A stretch of DNA of 64,000 bases, taken from contig NZ_CP120210.1 in NCBI RefSeq assembly GCF_029369745.1, positions 2,170,001 to 2,234,000 on the forward strand. Reading direction: 5' to 3'. Positions 16,234 to 25,181 of this stretch are shown piece by piece (position 1 is the stretch's first letter; every line of letters starts with the position of its first letter). The position numbers and the translations under genes were made by a program. This DNA comes from Amycolatopsis sp. QT-25 (GTDB lineage: Bacteria > Actinomycetota > Actinomycetes > Mycobacteriales > Pseudonocardiaceae). The notes beneath the pieces were generated by a model. That model worked only from the letters and a program-made list of their open reading frames with translations, was not told the DNA's origin and made no database searches.

Positions 16234-16905
16234 ATGGTGGGACAGTTTGACGTGGATGACACCGCCGCGGCGACCGAAGAGCAGCCGAAGAAGCGCTCCG
16301 GCCCGGGCTGGATCCTCGCCTGCGCCGTGATCTTCGTGGTGGCGGCCGTGGTCGCGGTGGTCGTCTTCACCGGAAGGAGTGATCCGGTCGGCGCGGCCGC
16401 CCAAGACCAGGCCAACACCTCGGCGCTGCGCACGCCCGAATCCCCCGCCGTCAGCGGGCAGGCCCCCGGCACGGTCCGGCTTCCCGGCGGTGGCACGGCG
16501 AAACTGATCCGCAAGGAGCTGACCGCCGACGGGACCCTCCCCATCCCCGAGGGGCTCGACGAAGCCACCTGGTGGGGCGCGAAACTGGGTGCCGACCAGG
16601 GCGCGTCCCTCCTTTCCGGGCATGTGAACTGGAAGGGGAAGAAGGGCCCGTTCGACGAGTTGTGGCGGCTCAAGGCCGGTCAGCAGGTGAACGTCGCCGA
16701 CACCGACGGGGGCAAATGGGTCTACAAGATCGACGAGATCGTCACCGTGCACAAGACGAAGCTGGCCGAGCAGGCGGAGAAGCTGTTCGGGCCGGACGGT
16801 CCGCATCGGCTGGTGCTGGTCACCTGCGGTGGCGAGTACGTCGGCGGAACCGACGGTTACGAGGACAACCGCATCGTCACCGCCTCGTTGGTGAGTCGGC
16901 CCTGA
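16234..16905 (+). CDS. Class F sortase (second of two)
   Basis: 223 residues: a 25-residue charged cytoplasmic tail, a transmembrane helix (about 26-46) and a sortase domain with H130, C198 and R213. It shares long blocks with the preceding sortase (KGPFDELWR, GPHRLVLVTCGG, VGGTDGY), so the two are paralogues. AAGGAG lies ahead of the ATG. A 159-base gap with a small GCCGC/GCGGC hairpin near 16193-16208 separates the two sortase genes, so this one may have its own promoter. Substrate preference cannot be read from the sequence. Confidence 0.9.
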   Translation: MVGQFDVDDTAAATEEQPKKRSGPGWILACAVIFVVAAVVAVVVFTGRSDPVGAAAQDQANTSALRTPESPAVSGQAPGTVRLPGGGTAKLIRKELTADGTLPIPEGLDEATWWGAKLGADQGASLLSGHVNWKGKKGPFDELWRLKAGQQVNVADTDGGKWVYKIDEIVTVHKTKLAEQAEKLFGPDGPHRLVLVTCGGEYVGGTDGYEDNRIVTASLVSRP

Positions 16906-16998
16906 CCCGTTCCAACCTCGCCGGAAGTCGCGCGGGACCTCCCGGTTAGTCTTGTCGTTCTAGTCCGATAACCGTCCCCGCATGCTTCGGAGCGTGGA

Positions 16999-18387
16999 GT
17001 GCCCGCCAACACCATTGAGACCGTCGTCAGCCTGTGCAAGCGTCGAGGCTTCGTTTTCCCGTGTGGAGAGATCTACGGCGGTACCAAGTCGGCGTGGGAC
17101 TACGGGCCCCTCGGTGTCGAACTCAAGGACAACATCAAGCGCCAGTGGTGGAAGACCGTCGTGCAGAGCCGGGACGACGTCGTCGGCCTCGACTCCTCGG
17201 TGATCCTGCCGCGTCAGGTGTGGAGCGCGTCGGGTCACCTCGACGTCTTCACCGACCCGCTGATCGAATGTCTCTCCTGCCACAAGCGGTTCCGCGCCGA
17301 CCAGTTGGCCGAGGACTTCTCCGCCCGGTCGGGCAAGGAGGTGTCCGAGGACGACCTGTCCGAGGTGCCGTGCCCGAACTGCGGCACCCGCGGGCAGTAC
17401 ACCGCGCCGCGTGACTTCAACATGATGCTCAAGACCTACCTCGGCCCGGTCGAGTCCGAGGAAGGCGTGCACTACCTCCGCCCGGAGACCGCGCAGGGCA
17501 TCTTCATCAACTTCCTCAACGTGCAGACCGCGGCGCGCAAGAAGCCGCCGTTCGGCATCGGCCAGATCGGCAAGTCGTTCCGGAACGAGATCACGCCGGG
17601 CAACTTCATCTTCCGCACGCGCGAGTTCGAGCAGATGGAGATGGAGTTCTTCGTCGAGCCGGGTGAGGACGAGACCTGGCACCAGTACTGGATCGACGCG
17701 CGCACCGAGTGGTACAAGGACCTCGGCATCAAGGCGGACAACCTCCGCCTTTACGAGCACCCGAAGGAAAAACTCTCCCACTACTCGAAGCGCACCGTCG
17801 ACATCGAGTACCGCTTCGCGTTCAACGCGGGCCAGGAGTGGGGAGAGCTCGAGGGCATCGCGAACCGCACCGACTTCGACCTCACGACGCACTCGAACCA
17901 CTCCGGCGTGGACCTGTCGTTCTTCGACCAGGCCACGAAGCAGCGTTTCCGTCCGTTCGTCATCGAGCCCGCGGCCGGTGTCGGCCGGTCGATGATGGCG
18001 TTCCTCGTCGACGCCTACCACGAGGAAGAGGTGCCGAACGCCAAGGGCAGCACCGACACCCGCGCGGTGCTCAAGCTCGACTACCGGCTCGCGCCGTTCA
18101 AGGTCGCCGTGCTCCCGTTGTCCCGCAACGCCGATCTCACGCCGAAGGCACGCGACGTCGCGGCGGCGCTGCGCAAGCACTGGAACGCCGACTTCGACGA
18201 CGCCGGCGCGATCGGCCGTCGCTATCGGCGCCAGGACGAGATCGGGACGCCGTACTGCGTCACCGTCGACTTCGATTCGCTCAACGACCACGCGGTGACC
18301 GTGCGGGAGCGCGACAGCATGACCCAGGAGCGGGTCGCGATCGACCAGCTGGAGTCGTACCTGGCGGGTCGCCTGATCGGCGCCTGA
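16999..18387 (+). CDS. glyS: Glycyl-tRNA synthetase (dimeric class II)
   Basis: 462 residues, the usual length of the bacterial/eukaryal-type alpha2 enzyme. Class II motifs are visible: [17 protein letters not shown] (motif 1 region), [24 protein letters not shown] (motif 2, in overlapping parts), and a C-terminal anticodon-binding domain. A cysteine-rich insertion (CLSCHKRF...VPCPNCG) is a zinc ribbon common in actinobacterial GlyRS. It charges tRNA-Gly in the cytosol. The GTG at 16999 begins the conserved [18 protein letters not shown] start. The position after the zur/smtB region matches Rv2357c of M. tuberculosis. Confidence 0.96.
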   Translation: MPANTIETVVSLCKRRGFVFPCGEIYGGTKSAWDYGPLGVELKDNIKRQWWKTVVQSRDDVVGLDSSVILPRQVWSASGHLDVFTDPLIECLSCHKRFRADQLAEDFSARSGKEVSEDDLSEVPCPNCGTRGQYTAPRDFNMMLKTYLGPVESEEGVHYLRPETAQGIFINFLNVQTAARKKPPFGIGQIGKSFRNEITPGNFIFRTREFEQMEMEFFVEPGEDETWHQYWIDARTEWYKDLGIKADNLRLYEHPKEKLSHYSKRTVDIEYRFAFNAGQEWGELEGIANRTDFDLTTHSNHSGVDLSFFDQATKQRFRPFVIEPAAGVGRSMMAFLVDAYHEEEVPNAKGSTDTRAVLKLDYRLAPFKVAVLPLSRNADLTPKARDVAAALRKHWNADFDDAGAIGRRYRRQDEIGTPYCVTVDFDSLNDHAVTVRERDSMTQERVAIDQLESYLAGRLIGA

Positions 18388-18406
18388 CCCGCTCGGCCGA
18401 TGACAG

Positions 18407-18449
18407 GAAAAGCCCCTTCATGGCGAATTTTGCCATGAAGGGGTCTTTC
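18407..18449. repeat. Long palindrome (family A) downstream of glyS
   Basis: Arms AAAGCCCCTTCATGGC and GCCATGAAGGGGTCTTT pair around GAATTTT. Design and core (GGCgaAttttGCC) match 13230-13279 although the arms differ. It starts about 20 bases after the glyS stop and probably terminates glyS transcription. Confidence 0.75.
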
Positions 18450-18555
18450 ATTGCACGGGGGAAGCGTTCAGGGAGGCTCACCCCTGACAACTGTCACCTT
18501 CAGGTCATGACGCGCGGCCCACGTCCGGAACGCCTCGCCGCGACAAGCTTGAGGC

Positions 18556-19488
18556 ATGGGAGAACAAGACATCACCGCGGGGGCGGCGGTACGGCTTTCC
18601 GGGCTGCGTAAGCACTATGGCGACGTCCACGCCGTCGACGGCGTGGAACTGACGATCGCCCCGGGCGAGGTGGTCGCCCTCCTCGGCCCCAACGGCGCGG
18701 GCAAGTCCACCACGGTCGACCTGATCCTGGGCCTCACGGCACCCGAGGGCGGCACCGTGACGGTCTTCGGACGGAAGCCGGGCGACGCGGTCGGCGACGG
18801 GATGATCGGCGCGATGCTGCAGGGCGGCGCGCTCGTCGCGGATCTCACGGTCGGGGAGACCGTCGGCATGGTCGCCGCGCTGCACCGCAAGCCGATGCCC
18901 GTACGTGAGGCGCTGCGCCGCGCCGGGATCGAAAAGCTCGCGAACCGGCGCGCCACCAAGCTTTCCGGCGGGCAGAAGCAGCGTGTGCGGTTCGCGGTCG
19001 CGCTCGTGAGCGACCCCGATCTGCTGATCCTCGACGAGCCGACCGCCGCGATGGACGTCGGCACGCGCCGTGAGTTCTGGAAGTCCATGTACGAGTACAC
19101 GAACTCCGGTCGCACCGTCCTGTTCGCCACCCACTATCTCGAAGAGGCCGAGGAGTTCGCCGACCGGGTCGTGCTGATGCGGTCGGGACGGATCGTCGCG
19201 GACGGTTCGGTCGCGCAGGTCCGTGCGCTGGCGGGGGGACGCACGATCCGTGCGGTGGTGCCCGCGGCGGCGGAGCCGGTGATCGCGGGGCTGCCCGCGA
19301 TCACCGGTTTCTCCCTCCGCGGCGGCCGTGCCGCGATCTCCAGTTCCGATTCCGACGTCACGCTGCGGGCGCTGCTCACCCAGCTGCCCGGAGCGCACGA
19401 CATCGAGATCAGCGCCGTCGGCCTCGAAGGCGCGTTCCTTTCCCTGACCACCGAAAGCACGGAAAACACCGAGGAAGCCGCCCGATGA
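18556..19488 (+). CDS. ABC transporter ATP-binding protein (DrrA/CcmA-type)
   Basis: 310 residues. Walker A is GPNGAGKST near residue 45, the signature is LSGGQKQRVRFAV, Walker B is LLILDEPTAAMD, and the H-loop is in FATHYLEEAEEFADRV. The last ~80 residues are a variable C-terminal domain typical of DrrA-like exporters. It energises the permease encoded next (ATGA overlap). With the downstream histidine kinase and response regulator it forms a self-contained ABC/two-component module, as in DesK/DesR-linked exporters. The exported substrate is unknown; drug or lipid export is inference. Confidence 0.93.
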   Translation: MGEQDITAGAAVRLSGLRKHYGDVHAVDGVELTIAPGEVVALLGPNGAGKSTTVDLILGLTAPEGGTVTVFGRKPGDAVGDGMIGAMLQGGALVADLTVGETVGMVAALHRKPMPVREALRRAGIEKLANRRATKLSGGQKQRVRFAVALVSDPDLLILDEPTAAMDVGTRREFWKSMYEYTNSGRTVLFATHYLEEAEEFADRVVLMRSGRIVADGSVAQVRALAGGRTIRAVVPAAAEPVIAGLPAITGFSLRGGRAAISSSDSDVTLRALLTQLPGAHDIEISAVGLEGAFLSLTTESTENTEEAAR

Positions 19489-20213
19489 ACCCGACCTATC
19501 TCAAGACCGAGATCGTCCGCACCTTCCGGTCGACGCGGTTCGTGCTCTTCGCCGTCGCCTTCCCGGTGCTGATGTTCTTGGTGCAGGCCAACGTTTTCGG
19601 CGGTGCCGAGCGGAACTTCGCCGGGGTGGTCATGGTCGACATGATGGCCTTCGGCACCTTCTCCGCCGCGATGACGAGCGGCGCGAAACTGGCCATCGAG
19701 CGATCCACCGGCTGGCAGCGCCAGCTGCGGCTGACGCCGCTGACCGGCGCGGGCTATCTCGGGGGCAAAGCGCTTTCGTCGATGCTCGTCGCCCTCCCCG
19801 CGCTGCTCGTCGTCCCGCTGGTCGGTGTCCTCTTCCAAGGCGTCCACCTGGACGCCGGCGGCTGGCTGCGGCTGGTGTCCGGCGTCTGGCTCGGCGCACT
19901 CCCGCTGGTGCTGCTCGGCCTGCTGCTGGGCCAGTTCGGCACGCCGGAATCGATACAGCCGGTGAACATGGTCGTCATGATGGGAATGGGCTTCTTCGGC
20001 GGCCTGTGGATCCCCATCGACGGAATGCCGTCGTGGATGGCCGACCTCGCCCAGGCGACACCGACGTACTGGCTGATCCAGCTGGTCCGCCCGGTGGTCA
20101 CCGACCGGCTCCCGGTGAGCCTCGCGGCCGCGCTCGGGGTGCTGGCGGCATGGACCGCGGTGCTCGGGACGCTGGTGATCAGGCGTTACCGTAAGGACAG
20201 TGCGCGGGTCTGA
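19485..20213 (+). CDS. ABC-2 type exporter permease
   Basis: 242 residues with six hydrophobic helices in ABC-2 arrangement. The amphipathic N-terminus (MNPTYLKTEIVRTFR) leads into helix 1, and the conserved GFFGGLWIPIDGMPSWM segment lies before the last helices. It forms the membrane channel for the ATPase encoded immediately upstream, whose gene it overlaps by 4 bases. The next gene, a sensor kinase, follows after 15 bases. Substrate unknown. Confidence 0.92.
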   Translation: MNPTYLKTEIVRTFRSTRFVLFAVAFPVLMFLVQANVFGGAERNFAGVVMVDMMAFGTFSAAMTSGAKLAIERSTGWQRQLRLTPLTGAGYLGGKALSSMLVALPALLVVPLVGVLFQGVHLDAGGWLRLVSGVWLGALPLVLLGLLLGQFGTPESIQPVNMVVMMGMGFFGGLWIPIDGMPSWMADLAQATPTYWLIQLVRPVVTDRLPVSLAAALGVLAAWTAVLGTLVIRRYRKDSARV

Positions 20214-20228
20214 GAAGAGGGTGAACCG

Positions 20229-21425
20229 GTGAACGACTACCCGGGCAGGGTCAGGACGGGCTTGGACGACCGGGAGAACTGGTGGTCGGACATGCCGCTG
20301 CGGATCGGCGGCGGGCCCCGGCCGGCGAAGTGGGCCGTGCTCGGCACCGCCTTCGTCCTGCCGACCTTCGTTCCCACGGTGGTCAAGCTGGCCAGCGAGG
20401 GGGTCACCGCGAAAACGCTGGTGGTCGTCGGTTTCCTGATCGCCTACGGCGCCTGTTATCTGCTGTTCCCGCTCGTTCTGACCCCTTCCCGGCGGAGGAC
20501 GACCTACGTCTTCTCGGTGGTGATGCTGCTCATCGGCCTCGTCCTGGTCTTCCTGCACGACAACAGCCCGTACATCCTGATCTACGCGACGGCGGTGCTG
20601 GCCTTCACCCTGCCGCCGGCGTGGGCGGTGATCCTGGACGGCGGCGCCCTGCTGCTGGTGCTGGCCCTCCACCTGGTCATCGGGAAAACCGATCTCGGTG
20701 ACTTCGTGGCGGTCGTCTCGATCACGGCGGCGATGTTCTTCATGGCGAACCTGGTCCGCGCGGTGCGGAAACTGGAGGCGGCGAACCAGGAGATCGCGAC
20801 GCTCGCGGTGGCGGGTGAACGTGAGCGCCTGGCACGGGATCTGCACGACATCCTCGGCCACAGCCTCACCACCATCACGGTCAAGGCCGGGCTCGCGCGC
20901 CGGATCCTGGAGAGCGGCACGGACGACAGCCGCGCGCTGCAGGAGATCAGCGAGGTCGAAAGCCTGACCCGCAGCGCGCTCACGGACATCCGCGCCACGG
21001 TCTCCGAGTACCGCGAGGTGTCGCTGTCCGCCGAGGTCGCCGGGGCGAGGGCCGCGCTGCGGGCGGCCGAGATCGACGCGAATCTGCCGCACGCGGTGGA
21101 CAACGTCGATCCCGCCCTCCAGCGGACCTTCGGGTACGTGCTGCGGGAGGCGGTCACCAACGTGCTCCGGCATTCCGGGGCGAAGCGGGTCGAAGTCCGC
21201 TTCGGCAGGACGTGGCTGGAGGTCGAGGACGACGGCGAGGGCAGTGAGGAGAAGCCGGGCAACGGCCTGCGCGGGCTCACCGAACGGTTGGCCGCGGTCG
21301 GTGGGACCTTGACCACCACCACGCCGTCTGCGGGAGGATGGCTCGTCCGGGCGGAGGTACCCGAGTCCGCCTTGCGGAGCGTCGCGCCCGTGCCGCTCTC
21401 CGAACCCGCTGGAGGCCGCGCGTGA
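20229..21425 (+). CDS. Membrane sensor histidine kinase (DesK/NarL subclass)
   Basis: 398 residues with five to six transmembrane helices (about residues 35-180). A HisKA_3 dimerisation box follows with the phospho-acceptor H206 in LARDLHDILGHSL, then a HATPase_c domain (REAVTNVLRHSGAKR, DDGEGSEEKPGNGLRGLTER). DesK-like kinases sense membrane state or envelope stress. The gene is flanked by the ABC exporter and its cognate regulator, which overlaps by 4 bases. It starts at GTG 20229, 15 bases after the permease, with GAAGAGGG upstream. Confidence 0.93.
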   Translation: MNDYPGRVRTGLDDRENWWSDMPLRIGGGPRPAKWAVLGTAFVLPTFVPTVVKLASEGVTAKTLVVVGFLIAYGACYLLFPLVLTPSRRRTTYVFSVVMLLIGLVLVFLHDNSPYILIYATAVLAFTLPPAWAVILDGGALLLVLALHLVIGKTDLGDFVAVVSITAAMFFMANLVRAVRKLEAANQEIATLAVAGERERLARDLHDILGHSLTTITVKAGLARRILESGTDDSRALQEISEVESLTRSALTDIRATVSEYREVSLSAEVAGARAALRAAEIDANLPHAVDNVDPALQRTFGYVLREAVTNVLRHSGAKRVEVRFGRTWLEVEDDGEGSEEKPGNGLRGLTERLAAVGGTLTTTTPSAGGWLVRAEVPESALRSVAPVPLSEPAGGRA

Positions 21426-22027
21426 TCCGGGTTCTGCTCGCCGACGACCAGGCGATGGTGCGCGGGGCGTTGGCCACCGTGCTCGGTCTCGAAACCGACA
21501 TCGAGGTGGTCGCCCAGGTCGGCTCGGGCGACGAAGTGCTCCAACGGGCGAAGGAGACCGCCCCGGACGTCGCGCTGCTCGACGTCCAGATGCCGGGCAA
21601 GGACGGTCTGGAAGCCGCCGCGGAACTGCACGGCGCGCTGCCGTTGTGCCGGATCATCATCTGCACCACCTTCGGCAGACCCGGTTATCTCTCGCGGGCG
21701 ATGGCGGCGGGCGCCGCCGGATTCGTGGTCAAGGACGCGCCGCCGGAGCAGCTCGTCGACGCCGTCCGCCGGGTCCACGGCGGGTTGCGGGTGGTCGATC
21801 CCGCGCTCGCCGCCGAATCGCTCGCCACCGGCGTGAGCCCGCTCACCGGACGCGAACACGACGTCCTGCGGGCCGCCAAAGACGGCAGCACGGTGGCCGA
21901 CATCGCCGGTGCGCTGCACCTTTCCGAAGGCACGGTGCGCAACCATCTCTCGGCCGCGATGGGCAAGACCAGGGCAAGGACGCGGGCCGAGGCGGTGCGG
22001 CTCGCGGAAGAGCACGGCTGGCTCTGA
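21422..22027 (+). CDS. LuxR/NarL-family response regulator
   Basis: 201 residues. The receiver domain has acidic D8/D9 and phospho-acceptor D54 in ALLDVQMPG. The C-terminal LuxR helix-turn-helix has LTGREHDVLRAAKDG and SEGTVRNHLSAAMGK. The GTG start overlaps the kinase stop (GTGA), so it is the partner of that kinase. It presumably controls the upstream ABC exporter genes (inference from operon structure). Confidence 0.93.
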   Translation: MIRVLLADDQAMVRGALATVLGLETDIEVVAQVGSGDEVLQRAKETAPDVALLDVQMPGKDGLEAAAELHGALPLCRIIICTTFGRPGYLSRAMAAGAAGFVVKDAPPEQLVDAVRRVHGGLRVVDPALAAESLATGVSPLTGREHDVLRAAKDGSTVADIAGALHLSEGTVRNHLSAAMGKTRARTRAEAVRLAEEHGWL

Positions 22028-22059
22028 GAACGTCCCGCGGCTCTGCCAGAATCACCCAT

Positions 22060-22692
22060 GTGAGTACCGCCGAACGGACGAAACCCACTCGCGCGAACTG
22101 GGTGCGCCGGATCCTGGCGGGGTTCCTGCTGGTCGTCGTCGCGGTGATCGGGGGAACGGCGTTCCGGGTCTGGCAGGTCGCGCGGGAGGACGTACGCGAT
22201 CGGGCCGACGTCATCGTGGTGCTCGGCGCGGCCCAGTACAACGGTCGGCCCTCGGAGATCTTCCAGGCCCGGCTGGCGAAGGCGAAGACGCTGTACGACC
22301 AGGGTGTCGCGAAAACGATCGTCACCGCGGGCGGCAAGAAGGCCGACGACAACTACACCGAGGCGCAGGCGGGCGTGCAGTGGCTGCGCAAACGCGGGGT
22401 GCCGCAGTCGGCGACGCTGCCGGTCGGCGAGGGCAGCGACACCCTGCGCAGCCTGCGCGCGGTCGCCGAGCAGGTGCGAAAGCGGGGCTGGAAGACCGCG
22501 GTGCTGGTCAGCGACCCCTGGCATTCGTTCCGCGCGCGCGTGATGGCCGACGACGCCGGGCTGGAGACCTGGACGTCGCCCACCCACCGCGGCCCTGTCG
22601 TGCAGGCCCGCGAGACACAGGCGCGCTACATCGTCCGCGAGACCGGCGCGCTGCTGTATTACCGGCTCACGAAGTCCCCGGTGGTCGTCTGA
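22060..22692 (+). CDS. YdcF/DUF218 family membrane protein
   Basis: 210 residues. One N-terminal helix (about residues 15-37) precedes an extracytoplasmic DUF218 domain with ADVIVVLGAAQYNGRPS, a GVAKTIVTAGGK strand-loop and VLVSDPWHSFRAR. SanA/YdcF proteins are linked to envelope integrity and vancomycin tolerance and have a SAM-binding-like fold; no enzyme activity is established. The GTG at 22060 is placed by the helix. It lies 32 bases after the response regulator and 39 bases before dgt, so co-transcription is possible. Confidence 0.88.
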   Translation: MSTAERTKPTRANWVRRILAGFLLVVVAVIGGTAFRVWQVAREDVRDRADVIVVLGAAQYNGRPSEIFQARLAKAKTLYDQGVAKTIVTAGGKKADDNYTEAQAGVQWLRKRGVPQSATLPVGEGSDTLRSLRAVAEQVRKRGWKTAVLVSDPWHSFRARVMADDAGLETWTSPTHRGPVVQARETQARYIVRETGALLYYRLTKSPVVV

Positions 22693-22731
22693 GACCCGCT
22701 CGGTGTCGGTACCCACGCTTAAGCTGGTCGG

Positions 22732-24012
22732 GTGAGTGACACCTACACCCAGGCCGACCGGGCGCGTCTGCTGCCCGAGCGGCCCAAGGGCGCGGCGCTG
22801 GAGGGTGCCGGGGACGGGCGGAGCGCCTTCGCCCGTGATCGCGCGCGGGTCCTGCACTCGGCGGCCCTGCGGCGGCTGGCAGGCAAGACGCAGGTGGTCG
22901 GTCCCGGGGAAGGCGCCGAGGTCAGCGGCGTGCCGCGTACCCGGCTGACGCATTCGCTGGAGGTCGCGCAGATCGGCAGGGGGATCGCGGACGAATTGGG
23001 CGCGGACCCGGATCTGGTGGACACCGCGGGCCTCGCGCACGACATCGGGCACCCGCCGTTCGGGCACAACGGCGAGCGCGCGCTGGACGAGGTCGCCCAG
23101 CCGTGCGGCGGCTTCGAGGGCAACGCGCAGACGTTGCGGATCCTGACCAGGCTGGAGCCCAAGGTCCTGCTCGAAGGCGGGGTCGTCGGCGGGCTGAATC
23201 TCACCCGCGCTTGTCTCGACGCCTCGACGAAGTATCCGTGGCAACGTGAAGAGGGCAACCCGAAGTACGGCGTGTACGCCGACGACGCCGAGGTGTTCGC
23301 GTGGGTCAGGGAAGGCATCTCGGCGTCATCGGATCGCCGTACCTGCCTGGAAGCGCAGATCATGGACTGGTCCGACGACGTCGCGTACTCGGTGCACGAC
23401 GTCGAGGACGGAGTGCTGGCCGGCCGGATCTCGTTGCGGGTACTGGCCGACGCGGAGGAACGCTCGGCGGTCGCCGAGGCTGCGCGCCGGTTTTCGCGGC
23501 AGTCCCAGTCCACTTTGGAGGGTGCGGCGAAGGAACTGCTCGACCTGCCCGTGGTCGCCGAACTCCTCGAACCGGGACTCGACGGCTCGCTCAAGGCGCA
23601 GGTCGCGCTGAAGCGGCTGACGAGTGAACTGGTCGGCAGGTTCGCGACGGCGGTGGTCGGTGCGACGCGGGAGGTGCACGGTGAAGGACCGCTGAGCCGT
23701 TACGCCGCGCGGCTGGTCGTCCCGGAGCAGGTCGCGGCCGAGGTCGCGTTGTTCAAGGCGCTCGCGCTGCGCTACGTGATGAGCGACAGACGGCGCCTCG
23801 CGATGCAGGACGGCCAGCGTCAGACACTCGCCGAACTGGTCGAGGCACTGTGCCGTCGCGCGCCCGAAGCGCTGGACGGGCTGTTCCTGCCCGCGTGGGA
23901 GGCCGCCCCGGACGACGCGGCGCGCCTGCGGGTGGTCGTCGACCAGGTGGCGTCTCTCACGGACGCCCAGGCATACGCGTGGCATGCCCGGCACGCGGGC
24001 CCCCACGGCTGA
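22732..24012 (+). CDS. dgt: dGTPase (deoxyguanosinetriphosphate triphosphohydrolase)
   Basis: 426 residues. The HD phosphohydrolase metal site is visible: H74 in [12 protein letters not shown]103/D104 in [16 protein letters not shown], and a later D in [13 protein letters not shown]. The enzyme cleaves dNTPs to deoxynucleoside and triphosphate and so tunes dNTP pools. The length fits the shorter actinobacterial form. In mycobacteria dgt (Rv2344c) directly precedes dnaG; here about 6 kb with a serpin, a membrane protein, an ALDH-like gene and a sigma-factor module are inserted between the two. Confidence 0.93.
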   Translation: MSDTYTQADRARLLPERPKGAALEGAGDGRSAFARDRARVLHSAALRRLAGKTQVVGPGEGAEVSGVPRTRLTHSLEVAQIGRGIADELGADPDLVDTAGLAHDIGHPPFGHNGERALDEVAQPCGGFEGNAQTLRILTRLEPKVLLEGGVVGGLNLTRACLDASTKYPWQREEGNPKYGVYADDAEVFAWVREGISASSDRRTCLEAQIMDWSDDVAYSVHDVEDGVLAGRISLRVLADAEERSAVAEAARRFSRQSQSTLEGAAKELLDLPVVAELLEPGLDGSLKAQVALKRLTSELVGRFATAVVGATREVHGEGPLSRYAARLVVPEQVAAEVALFKALALRYVMSDRRRLAMQDGQRQTLAELVEALCRRAPEALDGLFLPAWEAAPDDAARLRVVVDQVASLTDAQAYAWHARHAGPHG

Positions 24013-24095
24013 GCCGTGAGTCACGAGCACCGGGACGGCCAAAGGGAACTTTCGGACAGGAGACGGACGGGCGCCCGCACGGTACGGTCTGCGGC

Positions 24096-25172
24096 ATGGG
24101 CGCTGCCGAAAGCCACCTCCGGTTTGGTCTGGACCTCTATCGGGTGCTGGCGAGCCGCACGGAGAACGCGTGCTTCTCGCCGTACTCGATCGCGAGCGCG
24201 CTCGGCCTGGTGACCCAGGCCGCCAAGGGGAAGACCAGAGAAGAACTGATCGCGCTGCTCGGCGACCCGGACGAGCTCGCCGACCTGCTGGGCAAGGCCT
24301 CGTCCCTGCTCGACGACGGGCCCGAACTCGCGGTCGCGAACACGCTCTGGGCCTGGGACGGGCTCCCGCTGGAGGACTCCTTCCGCGCGGAACTCGCCAC
24401 CTGGCCGGGCGGGAAGGTCGCCGGCGCCCCGTTCGGCGACGATCCGGAGGCAGCGCGGCGGCTGATCAACGCCGACGTCGCCGAGGCGACCCGCGAGCTG
24501 ATCCCCGAACTGCTGAAGCCGGGGACCGTCGCGCCGGACACCGTCGCCGCGATCGTCAACGCCCTGTATCTCAAAACCGCGTGGACCGATCCGTTCTCGG
24601 GTGACAACACCGCGCCCGCGGACTTCCACGCGCCGTCCGGCACCCGTACGGTGCCGACGATGTGGCTCGAAAAACAGCTCGACCACACCCACGAGGACGG
24701 CTGGCAGGTCGTCCGCCTCGGCGCCGAGGGCGGGGTGGAGGCGGTCATCCTGCTGCCGGACGGCGATCTCGACGACGCCGAACTCGACGCGGGCAAGCTG
24801 GCGGTCCTGCTGGAGAACACGCGGTCCAAGACGATCGCCCTGTCGCTGCCGAAACTCGCCCTCGACGTCGACAGCCCGCTCACGGCGAAACTCCAGAACC
24901 TCGGTGTGCGGACGATGTTCACCGCGGACGCCGATCTCACCGCGCTCGCCGACGACGACCGGCTCGAAGTGTCCGAGGTCGTCCACCAGTCCGTGCTCCG
25001 CATCGACGAACAAGGCCTCGAAGGCGCCGCCGCGACGGCGGTGCTGATGCGGCTGACGTCGCTCATCGTCGACGAGCCGCTCGAGGTCGCCGTCGATCGT
25101 CCCTTCCTTCTGCTCGTCAGGCATGCCTCGACGGGTGTGCTCTACTTTTTCGCCCGCGTTGTCGAGCCGTGA
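24096..25172 (+). CDS. Serpin-family protease inhibitor
   Basis: 358 residues, full serpin length, with NACFSPYSIASALGLVTQAAKGKTREE at the start of the fold in overlapping blocks, VNALYLKTAW and a C-terminal DRPFLLLVRHASTGVLYFFARV. The reactive-centre hinge EQGLEGAAAT (residues 305-314) has the small-residue run needed for loop insertion, so an inhibitory type is likely. The P14-like position is leucine, which is unusual. The scissile P1 residue cannot be fixed; threonine near 321 is the position by simple count. No signal peptide is visible, so it would act in the cytosol. The next gene begins 9 bases downstream. Confidence 0.9.
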   Translation: MGAAESHLRFGLDLYRVLASRTENACFSPYSIASALGLVTQAAKGKTREELIALLGDPDELADLLGKASSLLDDGPELAVANTLWAWDGLPLEDSFRAELATWPGGKVAGAPFGDDPEAARRLINADVAEATRELIPELLKPGTVAPDTVAAIVNALYLKTAWTDPFSGDNTAPADFHAPSGTRTVPTMWLEKQLDHTHEDGWQVVRLGAEGGVEAVILLPDGDLDDAELDAGKLAVLLENTRSKTIALSLPKLALDVDSPLTAKLQNLGVRTMFTADADLTALADDDRLEVSEVVHQSVLRIDEQGLEGAAATAVLMRLTSLIVDEPLEVAVDRPFLLLVRHASTGVLYFFARVVEP

Positions 25173-25181
25173 GGATGGTCA

